DNA of 43,090 nt from CAZDHT01 sp964505325. Its GTDB lineage: Bacteria > Planctomycetota > PUPC01. Under the pieces are notes generated by a model that searched no databases, was not told the origin of the DNA, and saw only the letters and a list, made by a program, of their open reading frames with translations. The translations under genes and the position numbers were made by a program. The stretch lies in assembly GCA_964505325.1 (NCBI GenBank), contig CAZDHT010000011.1, positions 1 through 43,090 on the forward strand, given 5' to 3'. This document shows, in pieces, positions 30,752 through 38,049 of the stretch. The stretch's first letter is position 1. Each line of letters starts with the position of its first letter.

Positions 30752-32278
30752 TTGGGCGCGCCGAACGGACCTGCCGTGGTGCTCACCGCGGACCGAACGC
30801 TCACGGCCGACTACCGGCTGCTCTTCGACGGGATCCTCGCCGCCAGCCAGACTACCACCACGCCCTCCCCCATTCTCCGCGCTTTCCTGCTCCCCCGCGC
30901 CCGGCGCGGACAGATGCGGGGACAAGTCGCGCCGCTCGGCCTGCGCCGGGTCGAAGCCGCACTGCTTGACGGCGGCTTCGGCGCGCACGAAGTCGCTGTG
31001 GCGGACCAAGACCACCTGGCCCAGGTCATCGGCCGCGGCACGCGCGCCGTCGGTGTGTCCACGGGTGAGCCCACCGGCATCGGGATGAGCACGACGACGG
31101 TGCGCGCGATTGCCGGCGGAAAAGCGTACCCGTCCGTGATGTTCTCCAGCCTGATGAAGGACGTACGCAGCGCCGTCGAGGCGAGCGGCGCCGGTGCAAA
31201 AGTCGTGGCGGGCGGGCCGGGCGCATGGCAGTTGGTGCGGCGGCCCGACCGAAGACGCGAGCTCGGCATCGACCACGTGATCACCGGCTACGCCGAGGGA
31301 AACGTGGCGGACGTGTTCCGGGCGCTGAGCCAGGGAGACAGCCTGCCGGAGGTCATCTCGGGTGAGGGCGTTCCCGCGTCAGAGATCCCGCGCATGCGCG
31401 GCGCCAGCACGATGGGCGTTGTGGAGATCAGCCGCGGCTGCGGGCTGGGATGCTCGTTTTGTACAATAGCTCACACGCCGATGGAGCATCTGCCGGAAGC
31501 CACCATCGTTGCCGACGTCGAGACGAACCTCGCCGCCGGCCTGAACGACATCTGCGTGATAAGCGAGGACCTGTTTCGCTACGGAGCGGAAGGATTGCAG
31601 GCGAGACCACAGGCGCTCATCTCGCTCTTGTCCCGGCTGCGCGGGATTGACGGGCTCGGGATCATTCAGACCGACCACGGCAACATCGTGAGTGTGTCGC
31701 AGTACTCCGACGACGAGCTCGCCGAGGTGCGCAACCTCCTTGTCGGATCAACCGGCCAGCAGCACCCGTGGGTGAACCTGGGCGTTGAAACCGCTTCCGG
31801 CGCTCTGCTTGAGGCGAACGGATGTGCGCCGAAGATGGGGCTGTATTCCGCGGCGGAGTGGGCCGACGCCTGCACCACGCAGTTGAAGCGGCTCTGCCGC
31901 GCCGGGTTCTGCCCAATAGCGAGCATCGTCGTCGGCCTGCCGGGAGAGACCCAGGAAGACATCCGCCGCACCGTGGCGTGGGTCCGGTCGATGTCGGACG
32001 AGAACCTTTCGATCTTCCCGCTGATTTACGCGCCCATCAATGGCACACCTCCGCCCACGGCCCGAAGCCTCAGCCGGCTCCAGTGGCAACTGATCCGGAC
32101 GTGTTACCGGCTCAACTTCAAACGGATTCCGAGAATGTACTGGGACAGCCAGCGCGCGGCCCGGGTGGGCTTGGCAAGGCGGTGTCTGATGCAGGTGCTC
32201 GGCCGCGGGCAGGCGTTGCTGTGGAAGGTGCTGCTCGCCTGGCGCTCGAGGAGGGGCCGCGATGCCGGAGCAGATTGA
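30752..32278 (+). CDS. B12-binding-type radical SAM enzyme
   Basis: The 508-aa product has a Rossmann-like N-terminal half (about 80-200, e.g. TRAVGVSTGEPTGIGMSTTTV, KVVAGGPGAWQLV) as in cobalamin-binding radical SAM enzymes. The catalytic core shows SRGCGLGCSFC, with Cys230, 234 and 237 (CX3CX2C), and VNLGVETASGALLEANG plus SIVVGLPGETQEDI. The D-x-H-x2-G cobalamin-ligand motif is not seen, so if cobalamin binds it would not use that histidine. It resembles the group that includes hopanoid-modifying HpnP/HpnR, but assignment is open. The start TTG 30752 abuts the previous stop, with GAGGGG at 30737-30742. It overlaps the cyclase gene by 17 bases, suggesting it tailors the cyclase product or precursor. 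Confidence 0.83.
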   Translation: MGAPNGPAVVLTADRTLTADYRLLFDGILAASQTTTTPSPILRAFLLPRARRGQMRGQVAPLGLRRVEAALLDGGFGAHEVAVADQDHLAQVIGRGTRAVGVSTGEPTGIGMSTTTVRAIAGGKAYPSVMFSSLMKDVRSAVEASGAGAKVVAGGPGAWQLVRRPDRRRELGIDHVITGYAEGNVADVFRALSQGDSLPEVISGEGVPASEIPRMRGASTMGVVEISRGCGLGCSFCTIAHTPMEHLPEATIVADVETNLAAGLNDICVISEDLFRYGAEGLQARPQALISLLSRLRGIDGLGIIQTDHGNIVSVSQYSDDELAEVRNLLVGSTGQQHPWVNLGVETASGALLEANGCAPKMGLYSAAEWADACTTQLKRLCRAGFCPIASIVVGLPGETQEDIRRTVAWVRSMSDENLSIFPLIYAPINGTPPPTARSLSRLQWQLIRTCYRLNFKRIPRMYWDSQRAARVGLARRCLMQVLGRGQALLWKVLLAWRSRRGRDAGAD

Positions 32279-34157
32279 CGCCGGCCGGCTCCGGGCCGCG
32301 CTGCACACCGCGCTCGGTCAACTCCTCGACCAGATGCACCCCGATGGCTACTGGGAGGGCGAGCTGTCATCGTCAGCCCTGGCGACCGCGACGGCGGTCA
32401 GCGCCCTCGCCGTCAACGACCGTGACCGCTTCGGCGAACTCATCGACCTTGGCGCCGCCTGGCTCGTCAAAGACCAAAACGGCGACGGCGGTTGGGGCGA
32501 CAGCCCGCAAAGCCCGAGCAACCTGTCCACCACGCTGCTTGCCGTCGCGGCGCTCACACTCGCCGCCGAAGCCGGCCGGCGGCCACCGGCAACGTGTTCG
32601 TCTGTGCGCATAGACGAACACTCGCCCATCGAGGCGGCACGGGCCGCGCTGGGCAGGGGGCGGGAATACCTGTCACGCAACGCCGGCGCGTCCCCGCCTG
32701 AATGGATCGCAGCATTGAAGGACAGCTACGGCAAAGACCGCACGTTCGCCGTGCCCATCCTGTTGAACTGCGCCATCGCGGGGCTGGTACCGTGGGGGCA
32801 AATCCCGCGATTGCCGTTCGAGTTGGCCGTGCTGCCCCACGGGTCGTACAGGCTCCTCCGCCTGCACGTGGTGAGCTACGCACTGCCCGCACTGATCGCC
32901 ATCGGGATCGCCCTGCACCACCGCAATCCGACGCGCAATCCGCTCTCCCGTGTCGCCCGCAAGCTGGCCGAGCCCGGCGCGCTCCGGAGACTCGAAGCCA
33001 TCCAGCCGGCGAGCGGCGGGTTCCTCGAGGCGACACCCCTCACCAGCTTCGTGGCAATGAGCCTCGCCAGTGCATCGCGTGCGGACCATCCGGTCACGCA
33101 GAAGTGCCTGGACTTCATCGTCCGGTCGGCGCGGCCCGACGGAAGCTGGCCTATCGACAGCGACCTCTCGGTTTGGGTGACGACGAACGCACTGATCGCC
33201 CTCGACGCGGCCGGAGCGCTTTCCCACATCAACGCGGAGCGGACCCGCGGCTGGCTCCTTGGGCAACAACATCGTAGCGTCCATCCCTACACCCGTGCCG
33301 CGCCAGGCGGCTGGGCGTGGACACATCTCCCGGGCGGCGTCCCAGACGCCGATGACACGGCGCGGGCGATCCTCGCGCTCGAGAGAACAGCGGCACGCGC
33401 TGACCTCGCAGGGTGTTCGCCTGCCCTTCGACAAGCTCAGGGCGGTGAGCGAGGTCGAACCGCACGTGCAGGCGAACACCCTGCACCGGCCGTCTCCGCC
33501 GCTCTCGACTGGCTGCTTCGCCTCCAGAACGGCGACGGCGGCTGGCCCACGTTCTGCCGAGGCTGGGGGAAGCTGCCGTTCGACCGGAGTTCGCCCGACA
33601 TCACCGCGCACGCTCTACAGGCGCTGAATGCGAGCAGATGGAGCGAACTCGGGCCCCGACTGCGGTCCGCCGTACGCCGCGGCCTCAACTACCTCCGCCA
33701 AGCTCAGCGCGCCGATGGCTCGTGGGTTCCGCTCTGGTTCGGGAATCAGTTCACGCCGGGCAAGTTGAATCCGGTTTTCGGAACGGCCGCCGTTCTGCCC
33801 GCGTTGTGTGAACTGGGCGAGCTTGACACCGCGGCAAGGGGCATCACATACCTGATCGACGTGCAGAATCCTGACAAAGGATGGGGCGGAGCGAAGGGCG
33901 TCGAGTCGTCTATCGAAGAGACCGCCGCTGTCGTGTCCGCCCTGGCACAAGCGCCGGAGGCCGGGGAAACAACCGCCGCGCTGTCGCGGGGAGCGCTGTA
34001 TCTTCTGCGGAGGATAGAGGATGGCACGTGGTGTCGGGCCACTCCAATTGGGCTTTATTTCTCCAGCCTCTGGTATTCGGAGCGGTTTTATCCTATCATT
34101 TGGATGGTAGAAGCACTGGGGCGAGTCACGGGGGGGACGAGGACCCCGAATGGGTAG
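32262..34157 (+). CDS. Squalene-hopene-cyclase-like class II terpene cyclase
   Basis: The 631-aa protein has the double alpha-barrel layout of squalene-hopene cyclase. The acid motif is intact: GVPDADDTARAIL with D-x-D-D-T at 362-366. QW-type repeats occur at QNGDGGWGD (72-80), RPDGSWPID (291-299), QNGDGGWPTF (422-431), QRADGSWVPLW (482-492) and QNPDKGWGG (535-543). The C-terminal YFSSLWYSERFYPIIW resembles the family end. It should start cyclisation by protonating a polyene. No squalene synthase is nearby and a polyprenyl synthase follows, so the substrate may not be squalene. Two palindromic inserts lie in frame at residues of about 111-120 and 383-408. It overlaps its neighbours by 17 and 8 bases. 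Confidence 0.88.
   Translation: MPEQIDAGRLRAALHTALGQLLDQMHPDGYWEGELSSSALATATAVSALAVNDRDRFGELIDLGAAWLVKDQNGDGGWGDSPQSPSNLSTTLLAVAALTLAAEAGRRPPATCSSVRIDEHSPIEAARAALGRGREYLSRNAGASPPEWIAALKDSYGKDRTFAVPILLNCAIAGLVPWGQIPRLPFELAVLPHGSYRLLRLHVVSYALPALIAIGIALHHRNPTRNPLSRVARKLAEPGALRRLEAIQPASGGFLEATPLTSFVAMSLASASRADHPVTQKCLDFIVRSARPDGSWPIDSDLSVWVTTNALIALDAAGALSHINAERTRGWLLGQQHRSVHPYTRAAPGGWAWTHLPGGVPDADDTARAILALERTAARADLAGCSPALRQAQGGERGRTARAGEHPAPAVSAALDWLLRLQNGDGGWPTFCRGWGKLPFDRSSPDITAHALQALNASRWSELGPRLRSAVRRGLNYLRQAQRADGSWVPLWFGNQFTPGKLNPVFGTAAVLPALCELGELDTAARGITYLIDVQNPDKGWGGAKGVESSIEETAAVVSALAQAPEAGETTAALSRGALYLLRRIEDGTWCRATPIGLYFSSLWYSERFYPIIWMVEALGRVTGGTRTPNG
32594..32621. repeat. 28-bp palindrome in frame in the cyclase gene
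   Basis: GTGTTCGTCT (32594-32603) and AGACGAACAC (32612-32621) form a perfect 10-bp inverted repeat around GTGCGCAT, itself holding the palindrome TGCGCA. It encodes residues of about 111-120 of the cyclase, in a segment without obvious family similarity. The arm GTGTTCG-Y-CT is shared with the larger palindrome at 33408-33484. Confidence 0.85.
33408..33484. repeat. 77-bp composite palindrome in frame in the cyclase gene
   Basis: Arms 33408-33424 and 33468-33484 are perfect 17-bp inverted repeats (GCAGGGTGTTCGCCTGC). The 43-bp core holds a second, looser palindrome, CTTCGACAAGCTCAGGGC up to GTCGAA. From memory, the core resembles a dispersed palindromic repeat that shows up in many bacterial genomes as peptides with FDKLR or LSLSKG. 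It adds residues of about 383-408 to the cyclase without breaking the frame. Confidence 0.87.
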
Positions 34158-35814
34158 AAGTGCGCCGGCATCGACTAAGACACAGCCAGCCGAGACCAAA
34201 CAAGTGCCGCAGGACGGCAAGGTCCGTGACGCCGTCCGCGAACTGGCCGCAGCGTCAGTGAAAGACATGGATGAGACGCTGCCCCCGCTGCGCGAGGAGC
34301 TCCAGCGCCAGGCGCTCGTCATCCTTGACCGGCTCTCCCTGCCGGAGAAGTACCTCGGATTCACGATGGTCGCCATAAGCAGCGCCTTCTGGCGACCCCA
34401 ATTCGAGGCAGTGAGCTTCGACCGCCGCCTGCTGTTCCTGCCAAACTGCCTGCGAGACCGTGACGCCTGCCAGGGCGAGTTCGACAGCCGCGGCCTGCTG
34501 AACTGCGTCGGCTGCCGAGACTGTGTGGTCAGAGACATGAAGGAAGCCGCTGAGGCCCTCGGCTACCGCGTCCTCATCTTCGAGGGCACGCCGCCTGTGC
34601 TCTCTGAACTGACGGAATGCTCCGCCGACGCGATCCTCGGGGTGGCTTGTCTGGACTCGCTCGACAAGGCGTTCGACACCGCGAACCAGATGGGGGTCCC
34701 CAGTATCGCTGTGCCGCTACTCAGAGACGGCTGCGTGAATACGGCCGTCGAGACGGATCTCGTGCGGTCGTATCTCCGCGCGGCAGGCCCGGTGTCACCG
34801 ACGAGGTCGCGGACCTATGTACCTTTGCTGCGCGAGAGCGTGCGGATCTTCGCGCCGGACAGCCTGGCCCAGCTTCTGTCGGACTGCGTGTCTGTGTCCG
34901 ACAGGATGTCAACCACGGAGTCCGTTGCGCTGGAATGGATCGGCGCCGGCGGCAAGCGATTCAGGCCGTTCGTCACGCTCGCCGCCTACGCGGCCGGCAA
35001 GCACGGAAAGGACGTCTTTTCGGCGGACGCAGACCTCGGCGATCTCATCCCGATGTCCGTGAAACGCATCGCCGTAGCCATCGAGGTCCTGCACAAGGCT
35101 TCGCTGGTGCATGACGACATCGAGGATGGCGACCGCTTCCGGTACGGGCGGGAGACCATCCACCGAACACACGGCACCGGACCCGCCATCAACGTCGGTG
35201 ATTTCCTGGTCGGTCTCGGATATCGGCTGATCTCGAAGCAAGCCGAGACGCTGGGAGCTGACTGCGTTGCGGACATCCTCGCCCAGCTTTCGGCCGCGCA
35301 CCTGGACCTCTGCCGCGGGCAGGGCGCCGAGCTTCTCTGGCGAGACAACGGAAGCGCTCTGAAGCCCGTCGATGCGCTCTCGGCCTACGCACTGAAAACC
35401 GCTCCCGCGTTCGAGGCCGCGTTGTATGCCGGGCTCCGGGCGGCGGACGCCGACGTGGATGAGGGCGTGATCAAGAAGTTCTCCGTCTACCTGGGTGAAG
35501 CCTACCAGGTGCTCAACGACCTGCAAGACTGGCGCGAGCACAAAGGCAACAAGGTTGTGTCAGGACGCGACGTGGCCGTGGAGCACCCCACCCTGCTCCG
35601 CGCGTTTGCGCTCGAGGCCGGCGCGAAGCGCAGGCTCACTGACGCCCATGGAGACGCCGACAAGATCCGGTCGATCTACGAAGCATTCGGGGTGTTTGAG
35701 AAGGCCGAAGCCCTGGCGGAGAAGCTCCGGAGCCGCGCCATCGCACTTGCCGAATCGCTGGGAGACCCCGCCCTGAAGGACCTCCTGCTGTTCATCGTGC
35801 GCACGGTCGTGTGA
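34150..35814 (+). CDS. DUF116 domain fused to a polyprenyl diphosphate synthase
   Basis: This is a 554-aa two-domain protein. Residues of about 50-210 match DUF116, a cysteine-rich domain: Cys100, 107, 119, 122 and 125 (NCVGCRDC) could hold a metal or Fe-S cluster. Residues of about 235-554 are a trans-isoprenyl diphosphate synthase: GGKRFRP (267-273), first Asp-rich motif DDIED (322-326) with the following GDRFRYGRETIHR, GQGAEL, and second motif NDLQDW (456-461). The second motif has Asn in place of the first Asp. It should condense IPP with allylic diphosphates; product length is not readable. The start overlaps the cyclase stop by eight bases. It likely makes the precursor for the cyclase. 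Confidence 0.87.
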   Translation: MGRSAPASTKTQPAETKQVPQDGKVRDAVRELAAASVKDMDETLPPLREELQRQALVILDRLSLPEKYLGFTMVAISSAFWRPQFEAVSFDRRLLFLPNCLRDRDACQGEFDSRGLLNCVGCRDCVVRDMKEAAEALGYRVLIFEGTPPVLSELTECSADAILGVACLDSLDKAFDTANQMGVPSIAVPLLRDGCVNTAVETDLVRSYLRAAGPVSPTRSRTYVPLLRESVRIFAPDSLAQLLSDCVSVSDRMSTTESVALEWIGAGGKRFRPFVTLAAYAAGKHGKDVFSADADLGDLIPMSVKRIAVAIEVLHKASLVHDDIEDGDRFRYGRETIHRTHGTGPAINVGDFLVGLGYRLISKQAETLGADCVADILAQLSAAHLDLCRGQGAELLWRDNGSALKPVDALSAYALKTAPAFEAALYAGLRAADADVDEGVIKKFSVYLGEAYQVLNDLQDWREHKGNKVVSGRDVAVEHPTLLRAFALEAGAKRRLTDAHGDADKIRSIYEAFGVFEKAEALAEKLRSRAIALAESLGDPALKDLLLFIVRTVV

Positions 35815-35820
35815 ACAAGC

Positions 35821-36732
35821 GTGAAGAAGGGATACCTCGAACTCCTCGATGAAAGACTGCATTCGGGTGCGGCCCGCCTGAGTCGAGGATTCGCGCGCAG
35901 CCGGAGCGAATACGTTCGCTCGAGGCAAATGCCCGACGGCGGCTTCTCCGGCCGCCTGGGCGGATCGGACATCTACTATACGGACTTCGCGCTGCGGACC
36001 TTGCTGCTGCTAGGGCCACAGAGCGTGGATCTGGCGCCTGTGGCGGGATACCTGTCGTCCTCGCCGTGCGAGCCGGCGGACCTGGCGGAGTGCTTCAATC
36101 TGTTGAACTGTCTCCGTATGCTGAGAGCGCACGGAAGCCCGGTCGAACTCGACACGACCCCGATCACAGCCACGCTGGCGGAGGCAAGAACGACCCCCTA
36201 CAACGCCTTCCTGGCCGCGTTGTGCTGCGACATATTGGGAACTGAGATGCCCGGACATCGGGAGGCGGCGGCCGAGGTGTCGGCCATGCAATGCCCCGAC
36301 GGCGGGTTCAGTGAGGTGTCGGGCGCGACGACCGGTCAGACCAATTCCACGTCGGCCGCAATCGCTTTCCTGACCATGAGTGATGCGCTCCAAGGCCAAG
36401 CGGCGCAAGCCGCGGTCAGCTTTCTCGCCGCGATGCAGACCGGTGGCGGCGGTTTCCTGGCTCACGCCGCCGCGCCGGAGCCGGATCTGCTATCCACTTT
36501 CACCGCTCTGACAGCGCTTTCCGACCTCGCCGCACTGGACCGGGCGGACCTTGCAGCCGCCGGGCGCTTTGTCCGGTCGCTGGCCGAACCAGCCGGCGGC
36601 TTCCGGTCCTGCGACTCCGACCCGGACGCCGACATCGAGTACACATACTACGGCGTGGCTGTGGTCGCTTTGTTGCGGGACTATGTCGCGACACGCGGCA
36701 CGCAGAGCAGCCCCGGCATCCGGTCGCCTTAG
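35821..36732 (+). CDS. Prenyltransferase-beta-like alpha-barrel protein
   Basis: The 303-aa protein is built of prenyltransferase/squalene-cyclase repeats: PDGGFSGRLGGSDIYYTDFA, CPDGGFSEVSGATTGQTNS, GGGGFLAHAAAPEPDLLS and PAGGFRSCDSDPDADIEYTYYG. It resembles the beta subunit of Rab geranylgeranyltransferase. By eye, two of the zinc ligands of that family are not kept: the D-x-C motif reads DLL and the late histidine is Tyr (EYTYYG). Protein prenylation is therefore unlikely. A lipid-binding or accessory cyclase role in the terpenoid cluster is an inference. GTG start at 35821, six bases after the previous stop. Its own stop overlaps the stop of the convergent reductase gene by four bases. Confidence 0.8.
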   Translation: MKKGYLELLDERLHSGAARLSRGFARSRSEYVRSRQMPDGGFSGRLGGSDIYYTDFALRTLLLLGPQSVDLAPVAGYLSSSPCEPADLAECFNLLNCLRMLRAHGSPVELDTTPITATLAEARTTPYNAFLAALCCDILGTEMPGHREAAAEVSAMQCPDGGFSEVSGATTGQTNSTSAAIAFLTMSDALQGQAAQAAVSFLAAMQTGGGGFLAHAAAPEPDLLSTFTALTALSDLAALDRADLAAAGRFVRSLAEPAGGFRSCDSDPDADIEYTYYGVAVVALLRDYVATRGTQSSPGIRSP

Positions 36733-37208
36733 CCGATCATCCCGGCAACGGACGTCTTCTGCAGGAACACCCCCACCAGCTTCTCGATACCAGCTTCGTC
36801 CTCGGAGTCGAAGCGGGCGAGCAGAGAGCTGTCGAGGTCCAGCACGCCGATGACGTTGCCGTCCACGAGCAGGGGCACCACGATCTCAGACCGCGAGGCG
36901 CTGTCGCACGCAATGTGCCCGGAGAACTTGCGCACGTCCTCGACAACCACGGTCGCCCGCTTCTCGGCGCTGGTCCCACAGACCCCCTGTCCGACCGGGA
37001 TGCGCACGCATGCCGGCTTGCCCTGAAACGGCCCCAGGACAAGCTCATCGTCTTTCCGAACGTAGAACCCCGCCCAGTTGAGGTCCTGGAGTGCATGGAA
37101 GATGAATGACGAGAAGTTCGCCGCGTTGGCGAAGAAATCCCGCTCGCCGCCGAGCAGCGCGGACAACTCCGCGGCCAGGCTTGCATAGTGCTGCTGCTTG
37201 GTTCCCAC
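36729..37208 (-). CDS. msrC: Free methionine-(R)-sulfoxide reductase (GAF fold)
   Basis: The 159-aa protein reduces free L-methionine-(R)-sulfoxide in the cytoplasm with thioredoxin. It shows the family's near-complete signature: NWAGFYVRKDDELVLGPFQG, KPACVRIPVGQGVCGTSA, DVRKFSGHIACDSASRSEI and VPLLVDGNVIGVLDLDS. The three conserved cysteines (PAC, GVCG, IACD) are present, so it should be active. The GTG start at 37208 (VGTKQQHYASL) gives the usual length; an ATG at 37259 would add 17 residues without homology. No clear ribosome binding site precedes the GTG. It is convergent with the terpenoid run. Confidence 0.9.
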   Translation of the reverse strand: MGTKQQHYASLAAELSALLGGERDFFANAANFSSFIFHALQDLNWAGFYVRKDDELVLGPFQGKPACVRIPVGQGVCGTSAEKRATVVVEDVRKFSGHIACDSASRSEIVVPLLVDGNVIGVLDLDSSLLARFDSEDEAGIEKLVGVFLQKTSVAGMIG

Positions 37209-37304
37209 GCGGGAATCGTAGCGTCGGCCTTCAGCGCAGTCAAGCGGTGCGCGTTGCACCAGGCCCCGCTCGGCTTGCGCGTTTCATTGGAAAAGGCTCC
37301 CGTG

Positions 37305-37310
37305 TAGAAT
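37305..37310 (+). promoter_or_regulatory. -10 box candidate for the LolD-like operon
   Basis: TAGAAT lies 39 bases before the ATG at 37350. At 17-bp spacing only TTTCAT (37282-37287) is available as a -35 box. The site falls in the 141-bp divergent gap, the only place for a promoter of this operon. Confidence 0.38.
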
Positions 37311-37349
37311 GGACGTGGGCTGAGGCTCACAGCTTTTCGAGGAGCGGCC

Positions 37350-38036
37350 ATGGCAAGCACAGGTGGTGATCTGATCCTGGCGGGCGTTACCAAGACGTAT
37401 GTGCCCGCCCACGAAGTGCTGCGGGGCGTTTCGATGACGGCGCGGCCCGGCGAGACGGTGTCGGTCGTCGGTCCGTCCGGCTGCGGCAAGAGCACGCTGC
37501 TCAACATCATCGGCTCGCTCGACCAGCCGACCTCGGGGACTGTGGCGCTGGGAGACATCGACATTGCCGGGCTCTCCGGAGACGAGCTTGCCGCGTTCCG
37601 GTCGAACGAAGTCGGCTTCATTTTCCAGGATCACCATCTGCTCCCTCAACTGACCGCCCTTGAGAACGTACTGCTGCCCTCTCTCGCGGCGAGCCGCGGG
37701 GACGCAACGCCCCGAGCACGGGAGCTGCTCGGGCGGATCGGTTTGTCCGACCAGGCCGAATCTCTCCCCGCGCAGATGTCGGGCGGCGAGCGCCAGCGGG
37801 TTGCCGTGGCCCGGGCAATGATCAACGAACCGAAGTTGCTCCTGTGTGACGAACCGACCGGAAACCTGGACCGCGAGGCCGGCGAGAATGTGGTTTCGCT
37901 GTTCCTCGAGATGGCCGCCGAGAGCGGGGTTACCGTGGTGATGGTCACGCACAATCTGGACTTCGCCAGGGAGTTCTCGCGTTGTGTGGAGCTGCGCGGC
38001 GGACGGCTCACCGGGACAGAGCCGGCGGCGCGCTGA
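37350..38036 (+). CDS. LolD/MacB-type ABC transporter ATPase
   Basis: The 228-aa ATPase has Walker A GPSGCGKST (41-49), Q-loop IFQDHHLLPQLTALENVLLP (typical of the LolD/MacB/FtsE class), signature MSGGERQRVAVARA, Walker B LLLCDEPTGNLD and switch VTHNLD. It should power the FtsX-type permease that follows after a 13-base gap. LolD proper extracts lipoproteins to the outer membrane carrier LolA; the unusual permease makes that exact role uncertain. Shine-Dalgarno GAGGAG (37339-37344) precedes the ATG by five bases. Confidence 0.9.
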   Translation: MASTGGDLILAGVTKTYVPAHEVLRGVSMTARPGETVSVVGPSGCGKSTLLNIIGSLDQPTSGTVALGDIDIAGLSGDELAAFRSNEVGFIFQDHHLLPQLTALENVLLPSLAASRGDATPRARELLGRIGLSDQAESLPAQMSGGERQRVAVARAMINEPKLLLCDEPTGNLDREAGENVVSLFLEMAAESGVTVVMVTHNLDFAREFSRCVELRGGRLTGTEPAAR

Positions 38037-38049
38037 GCGGAGGGATCGC

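Noticed and set aside
36721..37260. A longer reductase start at ATG 37259
   Set aside because: The 17 extra residues have no family similarity. GTG 37208 gives the usual length, although neither start has a clear ribosome binding site.
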